64,000 nt of DNA from Azospirillum oleiclasticum (GTDB lineage: Bacteria; Pseudomonadota; Alphaproteobacteria; Azospirillales; Azospirillaceae), in contig NZ_JABFFR010000001.1 of assembly GCF_013423485.1 (NCBI RefSeq), positions 744,001 to 808,000 on the forward strand, read 5' to 3'. How positions within the stretch are numbered: position 1 is the first letter of the stretch; each line of letters opens with the position of its first letter. Below are positions 35,713 to 45,514 of this stretch, one piece after another. The notes beneath the pieces are model-generated. The model made no database searches and was not told the origin of the DNA. It saw only the letters and a list, made by a program, of their open reading frames with translations. Both the position numbers and the translations under genes were made by a program.

Positions 35713-36342
35713 GTGTCGGAGCCGCTCCACATCGAACCGCAGGCCCGCCGGCGCGACCGCGCCGCGACCGAGACCGCCCTGTTGGACGCCGCCAAGATGG
35801 TGTTCGCCGAGCGTGGCTTCGACGCGGCCACGACGCGCGACGTGGCGGCGCGGGCGGGCGTGAACGAGCAGCTCATCCAGCGCTATTTCGGCGGCAAGAG
35901 CGGGCTTCTGCTGGCGGTCGTGGAACGGTTCGGCTGCGAGGAGACGGCGCACGGCTGCACGCTGCCGCCGACCACCGGCAATCTGGAGGCCGATCTCGAT
36001 GCCTTCCTGCACCACCAGCTCAAGCACACCTGGAAATGCCGCGACTTCACCAAGGTGATGCTGGGCCGCGCGCTGCTTGACGCCGACATCGCGGCGGAGA
36101 TGGCGCGCACGTTGCAGGAAAGCCGCATCCCCTGCCTGCTCGGCCGGCTGGAGGCGCTGCGCGACCAGGGCGCCATCGACCCCGGCGCCGACCTGCCCAA
36201 CGTCGCCGCCGGCATCGCCACGCTGGGCTTCGGGCTGGGGTTCGTCGATCAGGTGGTGTTCGGCAAGGACCCGGAAAAGCTGTGCCCCATCGTGCGCAGC
36301 CTCGTCCGCACGCTGGTTCGCGGGCTGGCGCCGCGCGGGTAG
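35713..36342 (+). CDS. TetR-family repressor
   Basis: 209 residues from GTG 35713 with AGAGAGGAA six bases upstream. The N-terminal helix-turn-helix is typical: LLDAAKMVFAERGFDAATT, RDVAARAGVNEQLIQRYFGG, then KSGLLLAVVERF. The C-terminal ligand domain has an unpaired Cys pair (CEETAHGC, KCRDF) that could sense electrophiles; that is inference. Divergent from the ene reductase. Confidence 0.93.
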   Translation: MSEPLHIEPQARRRDRAATETALLDAAKMVFAERGFDAATTRDVAARAGVNEQLIQRYFGGKSGLLLAVVERFGCEETAHGCTLPPTTGNLEADLDAFLHHQLKHTWKCRDFTKVMLGRALLDADIAAEMARTLQESRIPCLLGRLEALRDQGAIDPGADLPNVAAGIATLGFGLGFVDQVVFGKDPEKLCPIVRSLVRTLVRGLAPRG

Positions 36343-36546
36343 GGTGTTGGCCGATCCGGTTTGGTCCATCGGCAACCGGGATCGGCGGCCACCGCACGGC
36401 ATGGTGGATTTCTTCGACGGTATAGCGTCATTTTTATCAGGTTACGGAATAAACGCAGTGCGATCGCCGTTAGCAGCGGTTGAGCCGTGCGCATCGCCCT
36501 TGATTGCAAGGGCGTGCAGACGGTCGTGATGCGACGGAGGATTGCA

Positions 36547-37299
36547 GTGAAAAAGGCAATTATCGCGCTTTGCGCAAGCCTTGCGTTGGCCGGATGCGTG
36601 ACGCCGCCCAAACAGGGTTACGTGCTGGGATCGCGTTGGGGCGGCGCTCCCACAGTCGCCAGTGTTAAAGTCATCGACGATCCGTTTCAAAATCATCTGA
36701 CGTTTGAGGGTCCGAAATTCCTTTATGAAGACTATGATGCTATACTTGATGATAATGCTGCCATGATTAGAAGCTGGATTAACAGAAGCGGAGGTAGCCC
36801 GACGCATCAGATCTATGTTTTCAATGAATATAGGGGATGTTCGCTGCGCAATTGGTTTCAAGCGGTTGACGAAGATAGAAACAATCTTCAATTCGTCAAA
36901 ATCTTTCAGTCTGAAAGAAAGTGCGATTCGTCATCAAATACTGTGTATCAATATGAAGTATTTGGAGCTGAAGTAAAGGACTCAGTTCTGAGAGATAGGC
37001 AAAATTCCGGATATGCTGTAAGATTTTATTCCCGTAAAGGTAATTTCACGACAGTCATTATTCCGAAAGACGTGATTCGGATACAATTGGAGGCTGTTGA
37101 TGGGCGTCTGGCGCTCTTGACGACGAACCAAAATTCACGCCCGACGAATCCGACCTCCACGACAAGCAGAAATCCGGATTCAACAAAGCCAAACGTCACT
37201 GTCAAACAGGGTCAGAATCCGACGAAGCCAAACGTCACGGTCACACAAAGCGGAGACCCGGCGAACCCGTCGGTCAGGATCACCATCACAACGCCGTAG
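36547..37299 (+). CDS. AT-rich lipoprotein with C-terminal repeats
   Basis: 250 residues from GTG 36547, with GGAGG six bases upstream. A lipoprotein signal ending LAGC at about residue 18. The middle part is of mixed composition with Cys pairs (CSLRNWF, KCDSS) and no known motif. The last 60 residues are low-complexity with repeats such as KPNVTVKQGQNPT and KPNVTVTQSGDPA. The DNA is much poorer in GC than both neighbours, indicating acquisition by transfer. Function unknown. Confidence 0.8.
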   Translation: MKKAIIALCASLALAGCVTPPKQGYVLGSRWGGAPTVASVKVIDDPFQNHLTFEGPKFLYEDYDAILDDNAAMIRSWINRSGGSPTHQIYVFNEYRGCSLRNWFQAVDEDRNNLQFVKIFQSERKCDSSSNTVYQYEVFGAEVKDSVLRDRQNSGYAVRFYSRKGNFTTVIIPKDVIRIQLEAVDGRLALLTTNQNSRPTNPTSTTSRNPDSTKPNVTVKQGQNPTKPNVTVTQSGDPANPSVRITITTP

Positions 37300-37341
37300 T
37301 GCACCGCCGTCAGATTGCGGGCTGATGGTCGCTGACGATCG

Positions 37342-38280
37342 CTACTCGCTGGCCGTCTCCGCCACGCGCCGCCGGCGCTGGTCGGCCCGGTGCAGCGACA
37401 GCGTGTCGGCGCTGTACAGCACCAGCGCCACCCAGATGCAGGCGAAGGCGATGGCATGCCCCGTGGTGAAGCTCTCGCCGAACAGCAGAACCCCCATCAG
37501 GAGCTGGCCGGTCGGGCCGATGTATTGGAGCAAGCCCACGGTCGACAGGTTCAGCCGCTGCGCGCTGTAGACGAACAGCACCATGGGAACCCCGGTGATC
37601 GGGCCGGACAGCATCAGCAGCAGATCGGTGCCGAGCCCGCCGGTCGCGAAAATTCCATCCGACCCCAGCCACAGCAGATAGCCCAGACACACCGGGAAGA
37701 TCAGCGCCGTCTCCACCAGCAGCCCGATCACCGGATCGATCGTGGCTTTCTTGCGAATCAGCCCGTAGAGCCCGAAGGACAGGGGCAGGATCAGGCTGAT
37801 CCAGGGCAGCGAGCCATGCAGCACGATCAGGCTCAGCACGCCGACGGCCGCCAGCGCCACCGCGGCCGATTGCCGCCGGCTCAGCCGTTCGCCGAGGAAG
37901 GCCACCCCCAGCACGACGTTCAAAAGCGGGTTGATGTAGTAGCCGAGGCTCGATGCGACGAGCTGGTTGTTCACCACGGCGTAGATGAAGACGCTCCAGT
38001 TGATGGTGATCAGGACCGTCGTCACGGCCAGGATGCCGAGCCGGCGCCAACTGCCGACCGCGCGCACAATTGCCCCGAAGCCCTGCGTCACCAGCACGAT
38101 CCCGCCGAGCAGGACCACCGTCCACACGATCCGGTGGGCCATGATCTCGACCGGGTCCACAAAGGACACGGCCTTGAAGTAGAGCGGATTGACGACACCC
38201 CAGACGAGGAAAGCGCCCAGCGCCGCGATGAAGCCGGCGACCTGGGGGCTGCGTGGGGAGGTGGCGGTGGCTGAGGTCAT
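37342..38280 (-). CDS. rarD: RarD, EamA-type transporter
   Basis: 312 residues, ten hydrophobic segments, two EamA halves. Family signature blocks: GAFLVWGVVNPLYFKAV, MAHRIVWTVVLL, NWSVFIYAVVNNQLVASSLG followed by YYINPLLNVVLGVAFLGERL, and GLLQYIGPTGQLLMGVLLFGE. An inner membrane drug/metabolite superfamily permease; in Escherichia coli it was linked to chloramphenicol sensitivity but the substrate is not established. Confidence 0.95.
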   Translation of the reverse strand: MTSATATSPRSPQVAGFIAALGAFLVWGVVNPLYFKAVSFVDPVEIMAHRIVWTVVLLGGIVLVTQGFGAIVRAVGSWRRLGILAVTTVLITINWSVFIYAVVNNQLVASSLGYYINPLLNVVLGVAFLGERLSRRQSAAVALAAVGVLSLIVLHGSLPWISLILPLSFGLYGLIRKKATIDPVIGLLVETALIFPVCLGYLLWLGSDGIFATGGLGTDLLLMLSGPITGVPMVLFVYSAQRLNLSTVGLLQYIGPTGQLLMGVLLFGESFTTGHAIAFACIWVALVLYSADTLSLHRADQRRRRVAETASE

Positions 38281-38375
38281 GCACGCCGTCTAACACGGCG
38301 CCGCGGACGCCGCGAGCATCCGCGGGGCATGCCCGCAGTGCGCGCGGCGAATGGCCGTTCTTCACCCGCGACCGT

Positions 38376-38810
38376 TCACTCGCGCGGCGGGACGCGATGC
38401 GGCTCCGGCTCGACCGGCGTCGCATGGGGACGCGGTGCCGGCTCCACATTGGCCTGCCGCATGGCGGTGGCGGCGCCCGACAGGCCCGTGCCGACCATGG
38501 CGTCGTCGAGAGGCCGACCATTGCGCAGCAGGTTCGCCGCGCGCTCCACCGACGCGCTGTCGGTGAAGGAGGCGACGAGCAGCGCGCCGCCCTGCTGCAC
38601 CGCAGCGGCGTAGGCATCGGCGTCCGCCTGCGGAACACCCCAGCCGATCAGGTTGGGTTGCAGGTCGCCGTGCCCGCTGGCGGCGCCATAGCCGCCGGAC
38701 GTGATGACCTCCAGGTTGCTGTCGCTGACCGCATCGTCCCGCAGAGCCTGCCAGGCGGCTTCCGCCTGCGCCTGCGTGTCGTAGAGCGCCACGATGGTCT
38801 TGCGCGCCAT
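38376..38810 (-). CDS. General-stress-protein-17M-like protein
   Basis: 144 residues. The N-terminal fold (TIVALYDTQAQAEAAWQALR and GALLVASFTDSASVERAANL) resembles the YflT/GSP17M-type domain seen in stress-induced proteins; the C-terminus is Pro-rich and disordered. No catalytic residues are evident. It is followed on the same strand by nothing closer than rarD, and preceded by a 45-residue membrane protein gene. Confidence 0.7.
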   Translation of the reverse strand: MARKTIVALYDTQAQAEAAWQALRDDAVSDSNLEVITSGGYGAASGHGDLQPNLIGWGVPQADADAYAAAVQQGGALLVASFTDSASVERAANLLRNGRPLDDAMVGTGLSGAATAMRQANVEPAPRPHATPVEPEPHRVPPRE

Positions 38811-38838
38811 GGTTTCCTCCCTTCTGTGCGATGGGGCC

Positions 38839-38976
38839 TCAGATGACCAGGACCGCGATCAGCGCGACCACGATGACCGCCGCGACCACCCCGATCACCG
38901 TGGTGGACTGCGACCGCATGGTGCCGCCGCCCTCGTAGACGCCCATCCGGCGCGGTGCGAAATGCTGGACCGCCAT
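38839..38976 (-). CDS. Small membrane protein, 45 residues
   Basis: ATG 38976 is preceded by GGAGGAAGG. The product starts MAVQHFAPRRMG, followed by a short Gly/Ser stretch and one hydrophobic helix (STTVIGVVAAVIVVALIAVL) reaching the C-terminus. This is a single-pass small protein of the inner membrane. It is in line with the stress-protein gene 28 bp downstream and may be co-expressed. Family not recognised. Confidence 0.7.
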   Translation of the reverse strand: MAVQHFAPRRMGVYEGGGTMRSQSTTVIGVVAAVIVVALIAVLVI

Positions 38977-39052
38977 GCCTTCCTCCATCCCTCCGGTTGA
39001 TGACTTCGGCCTTTCGAACAGGAGGGCAGGGGAAGGGGTTCCCCCCCAACGG

Positions 39053-39089
39053 AAAAGGGGGCGCCCCCATCGCGGAGGCGCCCCCTTTT
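39053..39089 (-). terminator. Terminator of the grxD gene
   Basis: AAAAGGGGGCGCC and GGCGCCCCCTTTT are perfect complements; the minus strand gives a T4 tail. It lies 28 bp past the grxD stop. Confidence 0.8.
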
Positions 39090-39117
39090 CGCTGGCCGGA
39101 CCCTTGCGGGCGGCCGT

Positions 39118-39450
39118 TCAAGCCGCGTTCTGCACGCCCTTGTCCTGGAAGAGCTGCTGCAGTTCGCCGGACTCGTACATCTCGCGCACGATGTCGCAGC
39201 CGCCGATGAACTCACCCTTCACGTAGAGCTGCGGGATGGTCGGCCACTGCGAGAAGTCCTTGATGCCCTGGCGGATGCCCGGGTCGGCCAGCACGTCCAC
39301 CCCCTTGAACTTCACGCCCAGGTGGCTCAGCACCTGGACGACGGCGGCGGAGAAGCCGCACTGCGGGAAGACGGGCGTGCCCTTCATGTAGAGCACGACG
39401 TCGTTCTGGCCGATGTCCTGCTTGATGCGCTCGGCGACGTTCTGATCCAT
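39118..39450 (-). CDS. grxD: Monothiol glutaredoxin (Grx4/GrxD type)
   Basis: 110 residues. Contains the monothiol active site CGFS in GTPVFPQCGFSAAVVQ, then the WPTIPQLYVKGEFIGGCDIV glutathione-binding region. It binds a [2Fe-2S] cluster with glutathione and works with BolA in iron-sulfur trafficking and iron sensing. It is preceded by bolA with a 36-bp gap on the same strand. Confidence 0.96.
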   Translation of the reverse strand: MDQNVAERIKQDIGQNDVVLYMKGTPVFPQCGFSAAVVQVLSHLGVKFKGVDVLADPGIRQGIKDFSQWPTIPQLYVKGEFIGGCDIVREMYESGELQQLFQDKGVQNAA

Positions 39451-39486
39451 GTCTCGTCCAACCTTCTCGTCTGATGTGGTCTTGGT

Positions 39487-39726
39487 TCAGGCGGTCTTGG
39501 GCGCCGCGGTGGTCAGCGCCAGCGCGTGCAGTTCGCCGCCCATCTTACCCTGGAGTGCGGCGTACACCATCTGGTGCTGCTGCACCCGCGACTTGCCCGC
39601 GAAGGCCGGGGATTCGACATAGGCCGCGTAGTGGTCGCCATCCCCCCGCAGATCCTCGATCCGCACCACCGCTTCGGGGATGCCCTCCCTGATCAGCTTC
39701 TCGATGACCGCCGCATCCATCGCCAT
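39487..39726 (-). CDS. bolA: BolA family protein
   Basis: 79 residues from ATG 39726 (GGGGGATT five bases upstream). The BolA fold is seen in IEKLIREGIPEAVVRIEDLR, HYAAYVESPAFAGKSRVQQH and QMVYAALQGKMGGELHALAL, the last containing the conserved His that ligates the shared cluster with GrxD. Forms the usual partner pair with the downstream grxD. Confidence 0.95.
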   Translation of the reverse strand: MAMDAAVIEKLIREGIPEAVVRIEDLRGDGDHYAAYVESPAFAGKSRVQQHQMVYAALQGKMGGELHALALTTAAPKTA

Positions 39727-40017
39727 GCCGGAATCCCCCACGCTTCACAGACCTCGTTCGCCATAACTTAGGGGGGCGGGGTCGGTTTGTCACGAGGGGT
39801 GGTGGGGGTCGGGGCGCAGGAACCTTGATCGTAATCTGCTCGTGCCTTTGCCTTCTATGGCCATATCTCGTCGGTGGCCGACATATGGGCACGAAGAGGC
39901 GCGCTGACCCAAGGTAAGGGGCTTCGGCTATCCCTTGTGGTTTACCAAAATTTCGACCCAAAATCTTGACAAGCCTATCTGGCGCCGCTATCTTCAACCG
40001 AGCGTTAGGAGGCCGGC

Positions 40018-40767
40018 ATGGGTGATTCGGTATCTGATCTCGTATCTTGGTCTGAGCTTGTTAGCTCTGCACCGCTCAGCGATCGGCAGATGATAGCAGC
40101 CGCTCACAAGCGATTTTCCCGTTCAGTTTTTAGGGCAAGTCAAACGCAAGCAAAAAGAAGCTTCATTCAGCGTCTAATTGAACTCGCATTCGATCCCAAT
40201 GTGTCTTTGCTGGATACAGCAGAGCAACTGTTTGCAATTGTTCGCAGTCATGGAGAGGCGGGGGCTCTGAAAAATTGCTCGAATTACATGATAAAACTCA
40301 GCGAGTGTGGCTGGTATAAGCGAGAGTATGCTGCTTCAGATTTTATAATTTCTACTAATGGGATCAACGTAAAAGTCGTTCCTCATGCGCTACTTGCGAA
40401 AGACAATGAAGAGATATTGCTCTATGCCTATTTTCGCAAGTCTCCGCCGCTTTGCACCAACGCAGTGAGAGTATTGCTTTGCTTCTTGAAGCATTTTGTC
40501 AGATCAGATATTATTGAGAATAGAAAAATTCTCGTGCTGGATTGCTATAAGGATCGCGCTTATTCATCGGATGATTTTTCAGCAGAAGAGCGCTGGATTA
40601 AGCTTCAACTCGGTAAAGCGCTTCAATTTTACTCGGACGCTTACTTGCATCAGGTTGATTCGGGCGATGACTTTGGTTCGTCCGCAGGAAACAACTCTGA
40701 GAAAAGACTTGCGCTTGCACGCAAAGATGCGCCGCAGCTTGAAACTAATCAACTTATTTTGGTGTGA
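40018..40767 (+). CDS. AT-rich orphan gene between bolA and purL
   Basis: 249 residues, ATG 40018 with TAGGAGG seven bases upstream. The DNA has far lower GC than all neighbours. The protein is soluble in appearance, with a basic helical N-terminal third (KRFSRSVFRASQTQAKRSFI) and a beta-rich middle (DFIISTNGINVKVVPHALLA), no signal peptide and no recognised motif. The conserved neighbours purL, bolA and grxD flank it, so it looks inserted. Function unknown; island cargo such as a defence or toxin component is possible but not shown. Confidence 0.75.
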   Translation: MGDSVSDLVSWSELVSSAPLSDRQMIAAAHKRFSRSVFRASQTQAKRSFIQRLIELAFDPNVSLLDTAEQLFAIVRSHGEAGALKNCSNYMIKLSECGWYKREYAASDFIISTNGINVKVVPHALLAKDNEEILLYAYFRKSPPLCTNAVRVLLCFLKHFVRSDIIENRKILVLDCYKDRAYSSDDFSAEERWIKLQLGKALQFYSDAYLHQVDSGDDFGSSAGNNSEKRLALARKDAPQLETNQLILV

Positions 40768-40958
40768 AGCTGAGTCATCTGGACCGATGACCGTCAAAAC
40801 GTCCGTGGCAGAGCGGTGGTAGGCGCCGCCGTTGTCCAGCCATCCGCGTCACGCCGAAACAGCCCCCGCATCAGACGCACGTTGCCTGAATTGCTGTGAT
40901 CGGCATTCACGGGGTAGCGCAGCGCGCTCTGCGAGGGAGACGATCGCATGGCCGGACT

Positions 40959-40998
40959 ATAGCAAATTCATTTTCCCTGGAGAAAATGAATTTGCTAT
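40959..40998. repeat. Perfect 17-bp hairpin downstream of purL
   Basis: ATAGCAAATTCATTTTC (40959-40975) and its exact complement (40982-40998) enclose a six-base loop. The stem is AT-rich in a GC-rich region. It lies 15 bp after the purL stop and may act as terminator, although no T-run follows; it may also mark the insertion that brought the orphan gene. Confidence 0.6.
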
Positions 40999-41012
40999 GC
41001 CGCGGTACCCGG

Positions 41013-43232
41013 TCACTTCCCGCTCATATACCCCGGCAGCCATGCCTCGTTCGCCCGGCGCAGCCCCTCCACGGAGATGGCACCCGGCCCGTCGGCGGTC
41101 AGCGCGGTGTCCCGCGTCGTGCCCAGCGGCGTCACCGGCACGCCGGCCTCGGCGGCGCGGCTCTGGACCGTCGCGGCGTTTTCCGGCTTCAGCACCAGCA
41201 CATAGCGGCCCTGGTCCTCGCCGAAGAGGAAGCCGGCGTCGCGGCCGTCCAGGCCCGGCAGGTGGGCGCCGATGCCGCCGGCCATCGCCATGTCGGCGAG
41301 CGCCACCAGCAGCCCGCCGTCGGAGACGTCGTGGCAGGCGGTGAGCAGGCCGTCCTTGATCAGGCCGCGCACGAAGTCGCCATTGCGCCGCTCCACCGCC
41401 AGATCGACGGGCGGCGGCGGACCCTCCTCGCGGCCGAGGATTTCGCGCAGGAACAGGGACTGGCCGAGATGCCCGGCGGTGTCGCCCACCAAGAGGATCG
41501 ACTCGCCCTCCGCCCGGAAGGCCAGTCCCACGGCGGTCATCACATCGTCCAGCAGCCCGACCGCGCCGATGGCGGGGGTGGGCAGGATGGCCTCGCCGTT
41601 GGTCTCGTTGTAGAGCGAGACGTTGCCGGACACGACGGGGAAGTCGAGTGCGGTGCAGGCTTCCGCCATGCCCTGGATGGCGCCGACGAACTGGCCCATG
41701 ATCCGCGGCTTCTCGGGGTTGCCGAAGTTCATGTTGTCGGTCACGGCGATGGGCAGGGCGCCGACGGCGGTCAGGTTGCGCCACGCCTCCGCCACCGCCT
41801 GGGCACCGCCGCGCACGGGGTCGGCGAGGCAGTAGCGCGGGGTGCAGTCGGTGGTGACCGCCACGCCCTTCCGGCCCTGGCCGGGAAGCCGCACCACGCC
41901 GGCGTCGGCCTGACCCGACATGAAGCGGGTGTCGCCGCCGACGAGGCTGTCATACTGCTCCCACAGCCAGCGCTTGGACGCCTGGTCGGGGCAGGAGACG
42001 AGCTTGGTCAGCGCCGCCGCCACGTCGCCGTCCCAGCCGGCCAGCACATCGGCCGGCAGCTCGGCCCGCGGCGGGGTCGGCTCCCACGGGCGCTCGTAGA
42101 CGGGGGACGCGCTGGAGACCGGGGCGATGGGCATGTCGCACCAGGTCTGCCCGTGCATGGTGATGGTCAGCTTGCCATCGTCGGTCAGCCGGCCGATGAC
42201 GGCGAAGTCCAGCTCCCACTTCTCGAAGATCGCGCGCGCCTCGTCCTCGTGGCCGGGCTTCAGCACGATCAGCATGCGCTCCTGGCTTTCGGACAGCATG
42301 ACCTCGTAGGGGGTCATGCCGGTCTCGCGCATCGGCACGTCGTCCAGCTCCAGCAGGATGCCGAGCCCGCCCTTGCCCGCCATCTCCACCGAGGAGGAGG
42401 TGAGGCCGGCCGCACCCATGTCCTGGATCGCCACGATGGCCTCGGTCGCCATCAGCTCCAGGCACGCCTCGATCAGCAGCTTCTCGGTGAAGGGGTCGCC
42501 GACCTGCACGGTCGGGCGCTTCTCCTCGCTGTCCTCGGAGAACTCGGCGGATGCCATGGTGGCGCCATGGATGCCGTCGCGCCCGGTCTTGGAGCCGACA
42601 TAGACCACCGGGTTGCCGACGCCGGCCGCCGCCGAATAGAAGATGCGGTCGGCCTTCGCCACGCCCACGGTCATGGCGTTGACCAGGATGTTGCCGTTGT
42701 AGGCGGGGTGGAAGTTGGTCTCCCCGCCCACCGTCGGCACGCCGACGCAGTTGCCGTAACCGCCGATGCCCGCCACCACGCCGGCCACCAGATGCCGGGT
42801 CTTCGGGTGCGACGGGTCGCCGAAGCGCAGCGCGTTCATGTTGGCGATGGGCCGGGCGCCCATGGTGAACACGTCGCGCAGGATGCCGCCCACCCCCGTC
42901 GCCGCACCCTGGTAGGGCTCGATGAAGGAGGGGTGGTTGTGGCTTTCCATCTTGAAGATGATGGCGTCGCCGTCGCCGAAATCGACCACGCCGGCGTTCT
43001 CGCCGGGGCCGCAGATGACGCGCGGACCCTTGGTCGGCAGCTTCGACAGCCAGACCTTGGACGACTTGTAGGAGCAGTGCTCCGACCACATGACGGAGAC
43101 GATGCCCAGCTCCGTGAAGGTCGGGGTGCGGCCGAGGATCTCCAGCACCCGCTGGTATTCGGCGGGCGACAGGCCGTGCTCGGCGGCCATTTCCGGGGTG
43201 ACGTCCGGTTGCTTCGCAGCGGGCTTGGTCAC
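41013..43232 (-). CDS. purL: Phosphoribosylformylglycinamidine synthase II
   Basis: 739 residues from GTG 43232, whose last two bases overlap the purQ stop (GTGA). The small PurL type that works with PurS and PurQ. Converts FGAR to FGAM using ATP and the ammonia delivered by PurQ. Sequence blocks: [68 protein letters not shown] and [18 protein letters not shown]. An upstream extension of the frame is antisense-like and rejected. Confidence 0.97.
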   Translation of the reverse strand: MTKPAAKQPDVTPEMAAEHGLSPAEYQRVLEILGRTPTFTELGIVSVMWSEHCSYKSSKVWLSKLPTKGPRVICGPGENAGVVDFGDGDAIIFKMESHNHPSFIEPYQGAATGVGGILRDVFTMGARPIANMNALRFGDPSHPKTRHLVAGVVAGIGGYGNCVGVPTVGGETNFHPAYNGNILVNAMTVGVAKADRIFYSAAAGVGNPVVYVGSKTGRDGIHGATMASAEFSEDSEEKRPTVQVGDPFTEKLLIEACLELMATEAIVAIQDMGAAGLTSSSVEMAGKGGLGILLELDDVPMRETGMTPYEVMLSESQERMLIVLKPGHEDEARAIFEKWELDFAVIGRLTDDGKLTITMHGQTWCDMPIAPVSSASPVYERPWEPTPPRAELPADVLAGWDGDVAAALTKLVSCPDQASKRWLWEQYDSLVGGDTRFMSGQADAGVVRLPGQGRKGVAVTTDCTPRYCLADPVRGGAQAVAEAWRNLTAVGALPIAVTDNMNFGNPEKPRIMGQFVGAIQGMAEACTALDFPVVSGNVSLYNETNGEAILPTPAIGAVGLLDDVMTAVGLAFRAEGESILLVGDTAGHLGQSLFLREILGREEGPPPPVDLAVERRNGDFVRGLIKDGLLTACHDVSDGGLLVALADMAMAGGIGAHLPGLDGRDAGFLFGEDQGRYVLVLKPENAATVQSRAAEAGVPVTPLGTTRDTALTADGPGAISVEGLRRANEAWLPGYMSGK

Positions 43233-43918
43233 GACAGGGCCTCCACCAGACCGTCGAACAGCGGCTTTCCGTCGAGATTGCCGTGCAGCGGGTCCACGGC
43301 GTCCTCCGGGTGCGGCATCAGGCCCAGCACCGTGCGCGTCTCGTTGAAGATGCCGGCGATCCCGGCGACCGAGCCGTTGGGGTTCCACAGCGGGTCGTCG
43401 GCGCCACTGTCGCTGACGTAGCGGAAGGCCACGCGACCCTCGCCCTCCAGCCGCTTCACCGTCTCCGCGTCGGCCCAGTAGTTGCCGTCGTGGTGGGCGA
43501 CCGGATAGCGCACGATCTGCCCCTTCCGGTACTTGCCCGTGAAGGCGCTGTCGGTGTTCTCCACCCGCAGATGCACGGTGCGGCAGACGAACTTCAGCGC
43601 CGCGTTGCGCATCAGCGCGCCCGGCAGCAGCCCGGCCTCCGTCACGATCTGGAAGCCGTTGCAGATGCCCAGCACCCGCAGGCCCCGCTCGGCCTTCGCC
43701 TTCACCGCGCGCATGATCGGCGAGTGCGCCGCCATGGCGCCGGAGCGCAGGTAATCGCCGTAGGAGAAGCCGCCGGGCACGACCACGAGGTCGACGTCGG
43801 GAAGCTCGGTGTCGCGGTGCCAGACCAGATGCGGTTTGGTCCCGGAGGCCCGCTCCAACGCCGCGACGGCGTCGCGCTCGCGGTTGGAGCCGGGGAATAC
43901 GATGACGGCGGCCTTCAT
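43229..43918 (-). CDS. purQ: Phosphoribosylformylglycinamidine synthase I
   Basis: 229 residues. Class I glutamine amidotransferase: [34 protein letters not shown], the nucleophile Cys in [20 protein letters not shown], and the His/Glu pair at MPHPEDAV. It supplies ammonia to PurL. The 4-bp overlap with purL indicates coupled translation. No purS is seen upstream; the next gene (44130) points the other way. Confidence 0.97.
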   Translation of the reverse strand: MKAAVIVFPGSNRERDAVAALERASGTKPHLVWHRDTELPDVDLVVVPGGFSYGDYLRSGAMAAHSPIMRAVKAKAERGLRVLGICNGFQIVTEAGLLPGALMRNAALKFVCRTVHLRVENTDSAFTGKYRKGQIVRYPVAHHDGNYWADAETVKRLEGEGRVAFRYVSDSGADDPLWNPNGSVAGIAGIFNETRTVLGLMPHPEDAVDPLHGNLDGKPLFDGLVEALS

Positions 43919-44129
43919 GGCTTGCGGTCGGTCCGGCCTGTGGTGACGGGGATCGGTGACGCGGCGGACACTAATGGGCGGGGGCGGTGGGTGCAAGGGG
44001 TTGGGGTATCGGCGGCCGGCCCTTGGCCGGTCATGGACGTGGAAATTGTTGCGGTTGCTCCGGTCCCGCGGCATCGTCGCGTGCAACCGCTGCGCGCCTT
44101 TCGATGCGCGGTCGCCGGAGTGAGGATGC

Positions 44130-45437
44130 ATGTTCGGCTTCAGTAGTGAAGAAGAGTGGCGGAGCACCGCCCGCACGCTTCCGTCCGTGCTGGCGGACAT
44201 CGCGAAGAGCAAGGCCGGCTGCAAGTTCCGTGAGGCCATCGTCGTGTTGTGGACGCAGATGACGCGTGCCCCCGCGCCAATCATCCACAGCTATTCGCTG
44301 ATTACGGAATCTCGAATAAGCAAGGCTGCCGAATATTTCGAAAGCCAATGTGGTCATCCTGCCTGGGGGTTCGTGGTCGAGGACACGGACTCATGCGACG
44401 CCATCGTGGAAAAGATTGGAGGGCTGCTGCGGGCGCTCGAGATACTATACATGAGTACCAGTGCTCTGGGCAGCCTGCCCGCCGATCCGGTGGATCAATG
44501 GTTGATCCGGCACGGGGACGCTGAGGTGTATGTGGTTCCCTTGGCGCGCAATGCGTGGCGCCGTGCCCCGCGGCCCGAAGCGGACATGCGGCCCTTCTGG
44601 CAGCGGGGTCTGACGCGCTTGAGGATTCTGCCCGTGGCCGTGGACGGAGCGAGAGTCCGGCTTTATCCGCTCCCCGGCGAGTTCGGGCGGACGCGTGACC
44701 CGGTTTTCGGTGCCGCCGTGTTTCCCGGACTGACCCTCGACGTCGCTCCGGATGACGGTCGATTCCATGTCCGCGGCGTACAGGCACCGGATTTCGAAGC
44801 GAACATCCTGAATGCCTGTGAGCGCTCCCACCGGGACGGCTGTCTGGCGGCGGTGTTCCCGGAGCTCACGATTGACGACGCTTCGCTCCGGGCGATGAAG
44901 GTTGCGCTCATGCGCAAACCCTGGGGAGGTCCGGCCGTGGGTTCCGGCCGAACGCCCGCCTTCATCGTGGCCGGAACCTGGCATCAACCGTGTGGAGATC
45001 ACTTCGCCAACGTCGCCTCCGTCCTGGACGGAAACGGCTTCGAATTGTTCACGTACCGGAAGCGCTTTGCGTTCCGCCACGAGCAGGTGCCGGAAAACAT
45101 CGTGCCCGGTGACGAACTGCCGATCCTGGTCACGGGGTACGGGCTGATAACCATAGCCATCTGCCTCGACTTCTGCATTCGCAGCGTCGCCTTGCCCTTC
45201 CCGCATCTCGACGTCGATTTCGTGCTTGTGCCGTCGTTCGGCAACGCGGCCACGATGGATGGGCACTTGCGGACCGCATACGATCTGCTCGACCGTTGCA
45301 AGACCCGGAGCTTCGTGGTCCAGCAGGTGCCGGTGGAAGAGGGCGGCTGTGCGCTTGTTCTGCCCCCCGCCACCGAGGCGCAGCATCGGCCAAAGGCGGT
45401 TCCGCAGCCGGAGTGCTGGCGCAGCTATCCTGGGTAG
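44130..45437 (+). CDS. Nitrilase-superfamily protein with unknown N-terminal half
   Basis: 435 residues, ATG 44130. The C-terminal 215 residues carry the carbon-nitrogen hydrolase triad: Glu245 ([10 protein letters not shown]), Lys311 ([11 protein letters not shown]) and Cys345 ([11 protein letters not shown]), followed by [10 protein letters not shown]. The first 220 residues have no recognised domain and include an alpha/beta-looking part with [15 protein letters not shown]. Hydrolases of this type act on nitriles, amides or similar bonds, but the substrate here is unknown. A second unusual gene starts 77 bp downstream in the same orientation. The pair is not one I recognise. Confidence 0.8.
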   Translation: MFGFSSEEEWRSTARTLPSVLADIAKSKAGCKFREAIVVLWTQMTRAPAPIIHSYSLITESRISKAAEYFESQCGHPAWGFVVEDTDSCDAIVEKIGGLLRALEILYMSTSALGSLPADPVDQWLIRHGDAEVYVVPLARNAWRRAPRPEADMRPFWQRGLTRLRILPVAVDGARVRLYPLPGEFGRTRDPVFGAAVFPGLTLDVAPDDGRFHVRGVQAPDFEANILNACERSHRDGCLAAVFPELTIDDASLRAMKVALMRKPWGGPAVGSGRTPAFIVAGTWHQPCGDHFANVASVLDGNGFELFTYRKRFAFRHEQVPENIVPGDELPILVTGYGLITIAICLDFCIRSVALPFPHLDVDFVLVPSFGNAATMDGHLRTAYDLLDRCKTRSFVVQQVPVEEGGCALVLPPATEAQHRPKAVPQPECWRSYPG

Positions 45438-45514
45438 ATGAAATTCCCATTGACTTCCATGCGGGTGGGAACAAAGTGAAGCGTTGTGAAACGAACCGGG
45501 GCAGCGGATAGCCG

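Noticed and set aside
35559..35876. N-terminal extension of the ene reductase to 474 codons
   Set aside because: It is antisense to the TetR gene and would include the operator; family length fits the start at 35558.
40959..40998. End of an insertion sequence
   Set aside because: There is no transposase nearby and no second copy of the inverted repeat in the window; kept only as a hairpin.
43233..43388. N-terminal extension of purL
   Set aside because: It overlaps purQ and is Arg/Gly-rich; the GTG at 43232 that overlaps the purQ stop is the natural start.
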